Below, one piece after another: positions 29,248 through 38,657 of a stretch of DNA of 64,000 nucleotides (the stretch's first letter is position 1; the number at the start of each line of letters is the position of its first letter). Source of the stretch: Noviherbaspirillum pedocola (lineage in GTDB: Bacteria; Pseudomonadota; Gammaproteobacteria; Burkholderiales; Burkholderiaceae_D); NCBI RefSeq assembly GCF_016632335.1, contig NZ_JAEPBG010000010.1, positions 62,001 through 126,000 on the forward strand, in the 5' to 3' direction. A program made the translations under genes and the position numbers. The notes below the pieces were generated by a model, which saw nothing but the letters and a program-made list of their open reading frames with translations, ran no database searches and was not told the origin of the DNA.

Positions 29248-30942
29248 ATGATCCGGGCAAAATCTATCCTCACTGTATTTCTATTTTTCTTTTATGCAGT
29301 TAGCCATGTTGGCACTTCCCATGCGCAATTGCCGCCAGGTTCCGGAGCAACGCTGCGCGAGCTGGAAAAACCGGATTTCAGAGCGCCACCACCGCCAACG
29401 CAGACTTTACCGCTATTGAAATCTGAATCGGATATTCCGCCACCGGCGATTGAATCAAGCGGCGATGAGCGGCTGCTGGTCAGATCCCTGTCTGTCACTG
29501 GTGCCACCAGCATTCCTGCGGAAGAACTATCGGCTTTGCTGCTGCCTTGGGTAGGGCGCGAGTTAAGCATGAACGAGCTCAAGCAAGCTGCGGCGCGGAT
29601 TACACAGCATTACCGCGACATGGGTTATCTCCTGGCTCGTGCTTATATTCCCGCGCAAAAGCCTGAAGACGGGGCAGTGAAGATTGCTGTGCTCGAGGGG
29701 CAGCTTGGCACATTGCAGTTGAAGAACAGCAGCCGGATTGCTGATGATCGCCTCTATGCGCTTAGCCGCTCCTTGGCCATCGGTAAGCCGGTCGAATCGG
29801 ACAAGCTGGAAAGAAGCATCCTGTTGATGAGGTCACTGCCGGGCGTTGCCAGCGTCAATGCGGTTTTGCAGCCTGGCGAGGCAGTTGGCACGACTGCATT
29901 GCTGATCGACGTACTGCAGGCGCCATTGATCACTGGCAGCGTCGATGCCGACAACTATGGCAGTTCTTATACGGGTACCTATCGTCTGGGAAGCACGATC
30001 TATGTCAACAGTCCGGCTAATCTTGGCGATCAATTGACAATGCGCTTGCAGGCGAGCACGCATAAATTGTACTACGGGCGACTCGCCTACCAACTGCCGA
30101 TAGGAAGCAGCGGCCTCAACGGTGGTCTGGCTTACGGCAGGAGCAGTTATCACCTTGGACGACAGTACGAGGTACTGGATGCAAACGGCACGACGCAAAC
30201 CATCGGCGCTTTCGTTGGCTATCCATTCCTGCTCACCCAATCCACAACGGTGTCGGGCACGCTAGGCGTCGAACAAAAGCAGTTGCGGGACCGCATCGAT
30301 GCCTTCGGCTTAGAGAGCAACAAGTCTGCGCAAGTCTGGTCTGCAACGCTCGCGGCGAATGGCGCTACCAACAAGGCCATGTGGAGCATGAACACTGTAC
30401 TGAGCTCCGGCAACCTGGATATCAAGACACCATCCATTCTGGAAATCGACAACGCTGGTCCGCATACGAATGGCCGATATAGCAAATTGACATACAACGC
30501 AGTGGGACTGTATCGCCTCACTGGACCATGGTCGCTATTCGGTGCGATCAGCGGCCAATTTGCGAGCAAGAACCTCGATTCATCGGAGAAGTTTTCCCTC
30601 GGCGGCGCCGAGGGCGTCAGAGCCTATCCACAGGGTGAGGGCGTCGGCGATGTGGGTCTGCTCGCCACTACTGAGCTTCGTTACCTTCTCGATCCAGGTA
30701 GATGGGGACAAGTGGAGCTAGGCGGATTCATTGATTACGGAGCCGTCAGAATCAATCGCAATGCCTATCTTCCGGGTCCAGAAAATCGTCATCTCTCGGC
30801 TTTCGGGATGAGCATGCTGTGGAATTTGCCCGAGAACTGGCAAGTCCGCGCCAGCGTAGCGCGCAAGCTGGGCAGCGAAGCGGCCCAGTCAGATAGCGAT
30901 AGTACAGTGCGTGCCTGGCTGCGTGCCATGAAGGGATTCTGA
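29248..30942 (+). CDS. Two-partner secretion outer-membrane transporter TpsB (ShlB/FhaC family)
   Basis: Exports the TpsA protein across the outer membrane. The 564-residue protein has a signal peptide (residues 1-26, ending SHA-Q) and a Pro-rich linker. Two POTRA domains follow: the first is around 70-145 with LLVRSLSVTGATSIPAEEL and MGYLLARAYIP. A 16-strand barrel has the family motif GGAEGVRAYPQGEG near residue 452 and ends in the terminal Phe required for insertion. No promoter is obvious in the 284 bases upstream, which hold no gene. Confidence 0.92.
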   Translation: MIRAKSILTVFLFFFYAVSHVGTSHAQLPPGSGATLRELEKPDFRAPPPPTQTLPLLKSESDIPPPAIESSGDERLLVRSLSVTGATSIPAEELSALLLPWVGRELSMNELKQAAARITQHYRDMGYLLARAYIPAQKPEDGAVKIAVLEGQLGTLQLKNSSRIADDRLYALSRSLAIGKPVESDKLERSILLMRSLPGVASVNAVLQPGEAVGTTALLIDVLQAPLITGSVDADNYGSSYTGTYRLGSTIYVNSPANLGDQLTMRLQASTHKLYYGRLAYQLPIGSSGLNGGLAYGRSSYHLGRQYEVLDANGTTQTIGAFVGYPFLLTQSTTVSGTLGVEQKQLRDRIDAFGLESNKSAQVWSATLAANGATNKAMWSMNTVLSSGNLDIKTPSILEIDNAGPHTNGRYSKLTYNAVGLYRLTGPWSLFGAISGQFASKNLDSSEKFSLGGAEGVRAYPQGEGVGDVGLLATTELRYLLDPGRWGQVELGGFIDYGAVRINRNAYLPGPENRHLSAFGMSMLWNLPENWQVRASVARKLGSEAAQSDSDSTVRAWLRAMKGF

Positions 30943-30973
30943 TCAAATCGACGCAGCTGGACCTCGATGAGCG

Positions 30974-30997
30974 GACCGTCTACCGAAAGGGACGGTC
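30974..30997. terminator. Inverted repeat after tpsB-like gene
   Basis: GACCGTC and GACGGTC, 7 bp, around a 10-base spacer, 32 bases after the transporter stop and before the convergent Cas2-like gene. No T run follows, so it is at best a weak or Rho-assisted end. Confidence 0.3.
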
Positions 30998-31075
30998 GGC
31001 ATGCGATTCTTAAACCACATCTTGCTCGACCGTTTTTCTGCCAGAGCGCTTTGCCGTCCAATCAACAGCAGGCAA

Positions 31076-31339
31076 TCAAATATATTTTTCCAGCCACTCG
31101 TTCACTTCCTCGGGCCCGTAGCCGGCGTACGGCTTTCGCATCGTCATGATGTACAGATTGCGTGAGGCATCGACAAGAGGACGTAGTTGATCGAAGACGG
31201 TTTGTACTGACAGCTCCGTATAGATGGCGTAGGACGTGGTTGTCATTCTCGCCCATGGATACTTTTTGATTCCCTTCACCAGCCGGTAGGCCGAGCTTCC
31301 TTCAGGACCAAGGTCATAGGAAATCAACAATACCGGCAT
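31076..31339 (-). CDS. Solitary Cas2-like (SinR/VapD-type fold) protein
   Basis: An 87-residue protein with an N-terminal strand MPVLLISYDLGPEG and a second part (TTTSYAIYTELSVQTVFDQL, LYIMTMRKPYAGYG) that has the layout of Cas2-like ferredoxin-fold proteins. Cas2 itself starts similarly with a hydrophobic strand ending in Tyr-Asp. No cas1, other cas gene or repeat array is nearby, so a role in CRISPR adaptation is unlikely; VapD- and SinR-type relatives are RNases or of unknown function. Identification rests on pattern memory only. Confidence 0.5.
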   Translation of the reverse strand: MPVLLISYDLGPEGSSAYRLVKGIKKYPWARMTTTSYAIYTELSVQTVFDQLRPLVDASRNLYIMTMRKPYAGYGPEEVNEWLEKYI

Positions 31340-31362
31340 AAGGCTCCCAATTCGCTCAGAGA

Positions 31363-31391
31363 TAAAAAAACGCGGCAGAGTGTCTGCCGCG
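31363..31391 (-). terminator. Rho-independent terminator of pckG
   Basis: An 8-bp perfect stem CGCGGCAG/CTGCCGCG with a 5-base loop; on the minus strand it is followed by seven T. It lies just after the pckG stop. Confidence 0.88.
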
Positions 31392-31441
31392 TTGCTTATC
31401 CAAGGCTGACAGCCGCACCGAACTTCAATGCGGCTATGTGA

Positions 31442-33301
31442 TCAGTTACCCAGACGTTGTTCCAGCTTGTTTTTGGTTGCCTGCAATTCAGCCGGCAATT
31501 TGTGCGACAGCTTGTCGAACAATTCACCGTGCAGCTTCAGCTCATCCTGCCATGCTGCTTTGTCGATGGAAGTAATCGTATTGAACTGCTGTTCGCTAAA
31601 GTTCAGGCCATTCCAATCCAGATCCTGGAAACGCGGCGTAGTGCCGAAGACGTGCTCGGCGCCATTGTCAGTGCGACCTTCAACACGCTCCATCATCCAC
31701 TTCAGCACGCGCATGTTGTCCGAGAAGCCCGGCCACACAAAGCGGCCATTCTCATCGGTGCGGAACCAGTTCACGCAGTAGATTTTCGGTAGTGTTGCGC
31801 CCATGCCTTCGAGCTTGCTGCCAAGATTGAGCCAATGCTGAAAGTATTCGCTCATGTTGTAGCCGGTGAACGGCAGCATCGCGAACGGATCGCGCCGCAC
31901 CACACCCTGCTGACCAGTCGCCGCGAAGGTGGTTTCCGAGCCCATGGTCGCTGCCATATACACGCCTTCGACCCAATCGCGCGCCTCGGTTACCAGAGGC
32001 ACCGTCGTCGAACGGCGGCCGCCGAAAACGAAAGCGGAAATCGGCACGCCAGCCGGATCATCCCATGCCGGATCAAGTACCGGGTTTTGCGTGGCCGACA
32101 CGGTAAAGCGCGCATTTGGATGTGCAGCCTTGCGACCGGTCTCCTTTGCCATCGCCGGCGTCCAATCCTTGCCCTGCCAGTCGATCAGGTGCGCTGGCGC
32201 TTCCTTGGTCATGCCTTCCCACCAGACATCGCCGTCATCGGTGAGCGCGACGTTAGTGAAGATGCAATTTTCGTCCAGCGAAGCCATACAGTTGGGATTG
32301 GTCTCGCCATTGGTGCCGGGCGCCACGCCGAAGTAACCGGCTTCCGGGTTGATCGCGTACAGGCGGCCATCGGCGCCGGGCTTGATCCAGGCAATATCGT
32401 CACCGATGGTCGTTACCTTCCAGCCTTTGAAGCCTGCCGGTGGAATCAGCATCGCGAAATTGGTCTTGCCGCAAGCGGACGGAAAAGCGGCGGCTACGTA
32501 GTGCTTCTTGCCTTCGGGCGATTCAACACCGAGGATCAGCATGTGCTCGGCCAGCCAGCCTTCGTCGCGGCCCATGTTCGAGGCAATGCGCAGCGCGAAG
32601 CATTTCTTGCCGAGCAGCGCATTGCCGCCGTAGCCGGAACCATAGGACCAAATTTCGCGTGTCTCGGGGTAATGCACGATGTACTTGGTCGGATTGCACG
32701 GCCAGGGCACGTCCTGCTGGCCCGGCTGCAGCGGCGCACCGACGGTATGCACGCAGGGCACGAACTCGCCATCGCTGCCCAGCACTTCGTACACTGCCTT
32801 ACCCATGCGGGTCATCATGCGCATGTTGACCGCGACATAGGGCGAATCGGAAAGCTCGACACCGATATGGGAAATCGGCGAGCCCAGCGGACCCATCGAG
32901 AACGGCACCACATACATCGTGCGGCCGCGCATCGCGCCATCGAAAAGGTCATGCATCGTGGTGCGCATTTCGGCGGGTGCAACCCAATTGTTGGTCGGGC
33001 CGGCGTCTTCCTTGCGTTCGGAGCAGATGAAAGTGCGGTCTTCCACGCGCGCTACGTCGGTCGGGTCGGACCAGGCCAGGTAGCTGTTCGGGCGCTTCGC
33101 ATCGTTAAGCTTCTTCATGGTGCCGCCTGCAACCAATTGCGCGCAGAGGCGGTCGTATTCTTCCTGGGAGCCATCGCACCAGTAGATCTTGTCCGGCTTG
33201 GCCAGCGCCGCGATTTCCGCGACCCAGCTGACCAGTTTCTGATGCTTGACATACGACGGTGCGTCAACGGCCACGATACCGTTCATGACGGGCTGATTCA
33301 T
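31442..33301 (-). CDS. pckG: Phosphoenolpyruvate carboxykinase (GTP)
   Basis: Converts oxaloacetate plus GTP to phosphoenolpyruvate, CO2 and GDP, the entry step of gluconeogenesis from organic acids. The 619-residue enzyme has the kinase P-loop [13 protein letters not shown] with its reactive Cys, Mn2+-binding GDDIAW, and [15 protein letters not shown]. The start is ATG 33301, 8 bases after GGAGG; an ATG at 33316 precedes that site. It stands alone between its terminator and a long upstream region. No truncation. Confidence 0.97.
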   Translation of the reverse strand: MNQPVMNGIVAVDAPSYVKHQKLVSWVAEIAALAKPDKIYWCDGSQEEYDRLCAQLVAGGTMKKLNDAKRPNSYLAWSDPTDVARVEDRTFICSERKEDAGPTNNWVAPAEMRTTMHDLFDGAMRGRTMYVVPFSMGPLGSPISHIGVELSDSPYVAVNMRMMTRMGKAVYEVLGSDGEFVPCVHTVGAPLQPGQQDVPWPCNPTKYIVHYPETREIWSYGSGYGGNALLGKKCFALRIASNMGRDEGWLAEHMLILGVESPEGKKHYVAAAFPSACGKTNFAMLIPPAGFKGWKVTTIGDDIAWIKPGADGRLYAINPEAGYFGVAPGTNGETNPNCMASLDENCIFTNVALTDDGDVWWEGMTKEAPAHLIDWQGKDWTPAMAKETGRKAAHPNARFTVSATQNPVLDPAWDDPAGVPISAFVFGGRRSTTVPLVTEARDWVEGVYMAATMGSETTFAATGQQGVVRRDPFAMLPFTGYNMSEYFQHWLNLGSKLEGMGATLPKIYCVNWFRTDENGRFVWPGFSDNMRVLKWMMERVEGRTDNGAEHVFGTTPRFQDLDWNGLNFSEQQFNTITSIDKAAWQDELKLHGELFDKLSHKLPAELQATKNKLEQRLGN

Positions 33302-33721
33302 AAGCACTACCTCCAAGCCAAAGAAACCTGTCTCGGCACGGCAGGATCGTCGTCAGCATGCGCTTGCGCCGGCATGCCGGCGATACGGCGGTCTTGTCGA
33401 AGCCTGAATGCTGTCACTGCGCCGCATGGGGCTCAGTGGCCCGGCACTGAGCCGGGGCGGCGAAAAGTGAAGTCGTGTTGCGAAAAATAGTGGGTGATTG
33501 TACACCTGCCTTTTTTGCAATCTCAACGGTTTAGCGCAAAAACGGAGTAAAAAGTAGCCGACAAATATAGTAGGAAATCGGACTTTAAATCCTTGTTTTT
33601 TCTACGTATTTACTCAAAGAAAATTGCTGCGCTGCGTCATTTTGTAATGCGCGGGCGAGCCTTTGCCAAGCGCATTATCATTGCTGCAGTGTGATAAAAA
33701 CCGTAACGATTTGGGAGCTTT
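33302..33721. other. Intergenic promoter region between pckG and a dehydrogenase gene
   Basis: A 420-base divergent segment without a credible gene. AT content rises from about 33480 to 33700. It should carry the pckG promoter on the left. On the right it holds the ribosome site GGGAG (33713-33717) before the dehydrogenase ATG. No strong operator-like palindrome was noticed. Confidence 0.6.
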
Positions 33722-34717
33722 ATGAAGATTGCGATTCTCGACGACTACCAGGACTGCGTACGCCAGCTCGACTGCTTCCGCATGCTGGAAGGCCATGATG
33801 TCAAGATATTCAACAACAGCGCGCGCGGCGTGGGCCAACTGGCTGTAAGGCTTGCTCCGTTTGAGGCGCTGGTCCTGATACGCGAGCGCACCGCAATCTC
33901 GAAGGCCCTCCTGGCGAAGCTGCCCAACTTGAAGCTGATTTCACAAACAGGCAAGGTGAGCGGACATGTCGATGTGGAGGCTGCGACCGAGCGCGGCGTG
34001 GTGATCGTCGAGGGCGTTGGCGATCCGACCGCCCCGGCTGAACTGACCTGGGCGCTGATCATGGCGGCCAGCCGACGCATTCCGCAATACGTGGCGAACC
34101 TGAAGATGGGCGTGTGGCAGGCGTCGTCGCTTTCTTCGCAATACAACGGCATCGGTGTGGCATTGAAGGGCCGCACGCTCGCCATCTGGGGATACGGCAA
34201 GATCGGCCGCAAGGTGGCAGGCTTCGGCAAGGCCTTCGGCATGCGCGTGGTGATCTGGGGCAGCGAAACCAGCCGCAATGCGGCGCAGGCCGACGGCTTC
34301 GAAGCAGCGCCATCGCGCGAAGCCTTCTTCGCCGAAGCCGATGTGCTGAGCCTGCATCTGCGCCTGAACGATGCGACCCGCGGCCTGGTGAAGACGGCAG
34401 ACCTGGCGCGGATGAAGCCGAGCGCCGTGCTGGTCAACACCAGCCGCGCCGAGCTGATTGAAGCCGGCGCGCTCGAAGGCGCGCTGCGCGCGGGCCGGCC
34501 CGGCATGGCCGCGCTCGATGTATTCGAAACCGAACCGCTGCCTTCGGATTCGCCGCTGCTGCGCATGGACAGTGTCGTGGCCACGCCGCATCTGGGCTAT
34601 GTCGAAAAGGATGGCTACGAGCTGTATTTCAGCGCGGCGTTCAGGAACATCCTCGACTATGCGGCTGGCGCGCCGAAGAACGTGCTGAATCCTGAAGCGA
34701 TCGGGCGGAAGGCGTAG
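33722..34717 (+). CDS. D-isomer-specific 2-hydroxyacid dehydrogenase
   Basis: NAD(P)-dependent oxidoreductase of the SerA/PdxB superfamily, 331 residues. The Rossmann motif WGYGKIGRKVAGFGKAFG is around residue 158. The catalytic Arg is in LVNTSRAELI, the Glu follows in VFETEPL, and the catalytic His is in VATPHLGYVEK. No ACT domain, so it is not the regulated type of phosphoglycerate dehydrogenase. Substrate unknown. Its TAG stop codon lies inside the first copy of a dispersed palindromic repeat. Confidence 0.88.
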   Translation: MKIAILDDYQDCVRQLDCFRMLEGHDVKIFNNSARGVGQLAVRLAPFEALVLIRERTAISKALLAKLPNLKLISQTGKVSGHVDVEAATERGVVIVEGVGDPTAPAELTWALIMAASRRIPQYVANLKMGVWQASSLSSQYNGIGVALKGRTLAIWGYGKIGRKVAGFGKAFGMRVVIWGSETSRNAAQADGFEAAPSREAFFAEADVLSLHLRLNDATRGLVKTADLARMKPSAVLVNTSRAELIEAGALEGALRAGRPGMAALDVFETEPLPSDSPLLRMDSVVATPHLGYVEKDGYELYFSAAFRNILDYAAGAPKNVLNPEAIGRKA

Positions 34718-34793
34718 GTTGGGCTGACGAAGGAAGCCCAACGGTAGCCCGCACGGGAGCGAGCTTCATGTTGGGCTTGCCAGCCCAACCTAC
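34714..34793. repeat. Dispersed palindromic repeat, copy 1
   Basis: An 80-bp element with ends GTAGGTTGGGCT and its complement. Each arm folds on itself (AGCCCAAC, then GTTGGGCT), so two hairpins flank a short centre. Nearly identical to the copy at 62604-62683 and related to the one at 46022-46097. The first bases GTAG supply the stop codon of the dehydrogenase gene. Layout resembles REP/BIME elements. Confidence 0.92.
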
Positions 34794-34845
34794 GATGCGC
34801 TACCCGTATCCAGGGACACAGGCAACGCGCTTAGGACTGGCCGCC

Positions 34846-35289
34846 TTAATACGTCTTGTACGGCAGGAACTTACCGGACAAGACGACCCGCACCCTGTCC
34901 CCTTTCGGATCGGCCTCGCGCGCGATATCCATCGAAAAATCGATGGCGCTCATGATGCCGTCACCGAACTCCTCGTGGATCAGTTCCTTGATCGTCGTGC
35001 CATACACACTCACGATCTCATACCAGCGGTAAATCAGCGGATCAGCGGGCACCGCGCTCGGCAGCGAACCCTTGTAGGGCACGATCTGCAGCCAGGCGGT
35101 TTCCTCGTCGGACAGGTCGAACAATTCACGCGCCACATCGGCCTGTTCACGGGTGAAGGTCATTTGCCCGAGACAGGCGGCGGTGCTCCATTCCTTGCTC
35201 TGGCCGAGACGCTCGGCGATGCCGCTCCAGCGCAGGCCTTTGGCTACCTTGGCGGCGATGATTTTCTTCGTGACTTCCGTGCGATCCAT
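34846..35289 (-). CDS. cynS: Cyanate hydratase (cyanase)
   Basis: Decomposes cyanate with bicarbonate to ammonia and CO2. The 147-residue protein has a helical N-terminal DNA-binding-like domain (SGIAERLGQSKEW) and the catalytic C-terminal part with LIYRWYEIVSVYG and DGIMSAIDF, which hold the Arg, Glu and Ser of the active site at the dimer interface of the decamer. No cynT (carbonic anhydrase) or cynR is adjacent. It may help remove cyanate formed from carbamoyl phosphate or urea. Confidence 0.96.
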   Translation of the reverse strand: MDRTEVTKKIIAAKVAKGLRWSGIAERLGQSKEWSTAACLGQMTFTREQADVARELFDLSDEETAWLQIVPYKGSLPSAVPADPLIYRWYEIVSVYGTTIKELIHEEFGDGIMSAIDFSMDIAREADPKGDRVRVVLSGKFLPYKTY

Positions 35290-35419
35290 GTTGGGCTCCT
35301 CTGTGAACGATGGAAGCCGTCATCGCAAGAGACATGCCACGCATTTGCCGCTGATTTGCACCAGGGCGGCGCAAGCCAAGGTTCATGCGCACGACATCGG
35401 CGCACTGATGCAGGAACGT

Positions 35420-36169
35420 TCAGCGATCGGCGTCGAACGGCTCGCCAATGCGGCTCGTGCGTATGATCTGCACCGGTCCGCTATGGTGCCAGAGCCCGGC
35501 CCATCCTGGCGGAAATGGCAAATCCGGCCCGGCATAGTCCGGCACGCCGCGCCGCACTGGAATGATTGGCAGCCTCGCAGGCCGGGCGTCGCGCTGGTCC
35601 CAGCCCAACGAATAGGCATAGTTCGGCAGCAGTGCCTCGCAAATCGCTTCGAACCATGTCGCATGGTCCTCATCCCGGCCCAGCGCATGCGCCATGCCCT
35701 GCGGATCGAAGCGGGCCAGCGCGCTGGCGAGTTCCTGCGCATCGGCGCCGGGGGAATCGCCCCAGCCCATCACCGGGTTCAGGTTGTAGTCTGCGCCCGA
35801 GCCATACCAGCCTTCGCGCCAGGCGCGCTGCATCCAGTTGCGCGGGCCGGTGAACAGATGCCAGCGCCAATGCAGCCCGGACGGTTTCGGCCAGCTGTAC
35901 AGGTAGAGCTTCTGATACCCCGCGCGATGCAGCTCCCGCACCATGGCCATCAGCCGCGCATGCGGCATGCGATCCGGCGGCGTGTGGCGAAACATGATGG
36001 GCTCGCCATCGGCATGCTGTACCTGATCGGACGACAGATTCAAATCCAGCGTGCGGCCTTCGGCGCCGAAGCGGGCCGAGATCCAGCCGGTCATCAGGTT
36101 GACCGCGGTGATCACGCCATAGCCGCGATAGCGGTGAAAGATGACGGTTCCGGGAGCGACGGGTTTCAT
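35420..36169 (-). CDS. Conserved hypothetical protein
   Basis: A 249-residue soluble protein. The N-terminal 50 residues (GTVIFHRYRGYGVITAVN...) look like a small beta-barrel of the CarD/SH3 type, an idea from pattern only. The rest is rich in Trp, Pro and Gly with WPKPSGLHWRWHLF and NPVMGWGDSPGAD. Start at ATG 36169. The gene is separate from its neighbours. Function not recognised. Confidence 0.65.
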   Translation of the reverse strand: MKPVAPGTVIFHRYRGYGVITAVNLMTGWISARFGAEGRTLDLNLSSDQVQHADGEPIMFRHTPPDRMPHARLMAMVRELHRAGYQKLYLYSWPKPSGLHWRWHLFTGPRNWMQRAWREGWYGSGADYNLNPVMGWGDSPGADAQELASALARFDPQGMAHALGRDEDHATWFEAICEALLPNYAYSLGWDQRDARPARLPIIPVRRGVPDYAGPDLPFPPGWAGLWHHSGPVQIIRTSRIGEPFDADR

Positions 36170-36370
36170 GGGCGAGGGAAAACGGCAGAGAAGCGAAAGG
36201 CCAGTGTAAAGGTATTCGCAGAGAGGAAGGAAAAGAATTTTCCAGCTCTGCAGTAGGGACTAGGCTCATTTTGACGGGCATTTCCAGTGAAAGATTCCCG
36301 TCGCCGCGAAATTTATCGCGGCACCTCCGATCGGCTATTATCGACGCTTCGTTTCTGCCCAATCCTCACC

Positions 36371-36865
36371 ATGAGCCTTTGCGTCATCGCCGCCGGCGGC
36401 ACCTTCGACAAGCATTACGATGAAATCGCCGGCAAGCTGGTATTCCGCGACAGCGTCCTGCCAGGCGTGATAGAGCGCAGCCGCATTACCTTGCCGGTCA
36501 GGCTGGAAGCCTTGCCGCTGCTCGATTCGCTGGACATGGTCGACGCCGACCGGCAGCGCATCCGCGATGCCTGCGCGAATGCACTGGAGACCATGATCGT
36601 CATCATCCACGGCACCGACACGATGCAGCAGACCGCCGAAGTTCTGGGCCGTGCGGCCTTGGGCAAGACCATCGTGCTGACCGGCGCGATGGTGCCTTAC
36701 GAGATCGCGCAGTCCGATGCGCTGTTCAACTTCGGTTTCGCAACGGGCGTGGCGCAGACCCTGCCCCCTGGCGTTTATGTCGCGATGAACGGGCAGGTGT
36801 TTGGCTGGGATGCGGTGAGGAAGGACAGGTCGCGCGGCGTGTTCGAGCGCAAGTCCATGGAGTGA
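36371..36865 (+). CDS. Single-domain asparaginase-like protein
   Basis: A 164-residue protein from ATG 36371 that covers only the N-terminal domain of type I/II L-asparaginases. The first catalytic Thr is in IAAGGTFDK, and the second Thr-Asp in IIHGTDTM. The Lys-containing segment IVLTGAMVPY is also present. The C-terminal domain that completes the classical enzyme is missing, yet the protein ends cleanly, so it is a short family rather than a broken gene. Amidohydrolase activity on asparagine or a related amide is possible but unproved. Confidence 0.8.
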   Translation: MSLCVIAAGGTFDKHYDEIAGKLVFRDSVLPGVIERSRITLPVRLEALPLLDSLDMVDADRQRIRDACANALETMIVIIHGTDTMQQTAEVLGRAALGKTIVLTGAMVPYEIAQSDALFNFGFATGVAQTLPPGVYVAMNGQVFGWDAVRKDRSRGVFERKSME

Positions 36866-36888
36866 GTGCGTCTCCGCAGTGGCAGGCC

Positions 36889-37395
36889 TTACTGGTTGCC
36901 ACCCTTCTCCGGCGGCTCGTTCGCAGGCGCTGCGCTGGAGCCGAGCGGTGTGTCGGAAAAAACAAGGTATGGAGACCAATCGACATGCTGCAGCTGGATG
37001 TCGACCGGCGGAATCAAGTTGCTGGCTCGATCCAGCGCATTCCTCAGCGCCGCCGTGCTTTTTGCTGATGCCTCCTGCAACGGATCTGATGCAGACAAGG
37101 CTGGATCCGAGGCGACAAGCGCAGCCACGGACTGTTCCGATCTGGCTTTCATGTCCTGGGCGCGTTGCAGAAAGGACGGGCTCTGCGATACCTCCATGTC
37201 AAGAAGTTTCTGGCTCCTTCTCGCTTCCTTCTGGAATCGAACTTGCTCCTCGAACTCTTCCTCGTTCACATGCAGGCGTGGCCCGGCATTCTGTTTTTCA
37301 CGAGCATGCTCGCCTTGCTTTTGCGATCCGGCGTCGTCATACGGCTGCGAATCGGGCGCGGAAAGTTTTTTCATTATCGCGGGTGCTTGGGCCAT
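36889..37395 (-). CDS. Hypothetical hydrophilic protein
   Basis: A 168-residue, highly charged, helical protein starting MAQAPAIMKKLSAPD, with AGGAG seven bases before the ATG. It contains a Glu/Gln/Arg-rich helix (NEEEFEEQVRFQKEARRSQK) and Ala/Ser-rich stretches. Two rightward frames overlap it but have worse composition, so this strand is preferred. No family recognised. It ends convergently 23 bases from the asparaginase-like gene. Confidence 0.6.
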   Translation of the reverse strand: MAQAPAIMKKLSAPDSQPYDDAGSQKQGEHAREKQNAGPRLHVNEEEFEEQVRFQKEARRSQKLLDMEVSQSPSFLQRAQDMKARSEQSVAALVASDPALSASDPLQEASAKSTAALRNALDRASNLIPPVDIQLQHVDWSPYLVFSDTPLGSSAAPANEPPEKGGNQ

Positions 37396-37529
37396 GGCGT
37401 TCTCCTGTCGTAGGCGGGTGAAATTGGGACCTTATGTGACCTCCATGTCGACATGGTTCACCCATCTGCCCATGGTCTTGTCGCGACGTGCCACAAGCCG
37501 GTCGCGCTCGCCGCTGCGCCAGCGCAATG

Positions 37530-37555
37530 AAAAACGCCGGCACAGCGGCCGGCGT
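37530..37555 (-). terminator. Rho-independent terminator of the ABC transporter operon
   Basis: An 8-bp stem ACGCCGGC/GCCGGCGT with a 6-base loop; on the minus strand it is followed by five T. It lies 21 bases beyond the ATPase gene. Confidence 0.8.
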
Positions 37556-37575
37556 TGGAAGAGCACTTCGGACTC

Positions 37576-38643
<1,068 letters not shown>

Positions 38644-38657
38644 GATTCGATCCTTTC

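Noticed and set aside
31076-31339. A CRISPR-Cas locus around the Cas2-like gene
   Set aside because: No cas1 or effector genes and no repeat-spacer array on either side.
34768-36256. Rightward frames opposite cyanase and the hypothetical gene
   Set aside because: They run antisense to cynS, which is certain, and have shadow-type composition.
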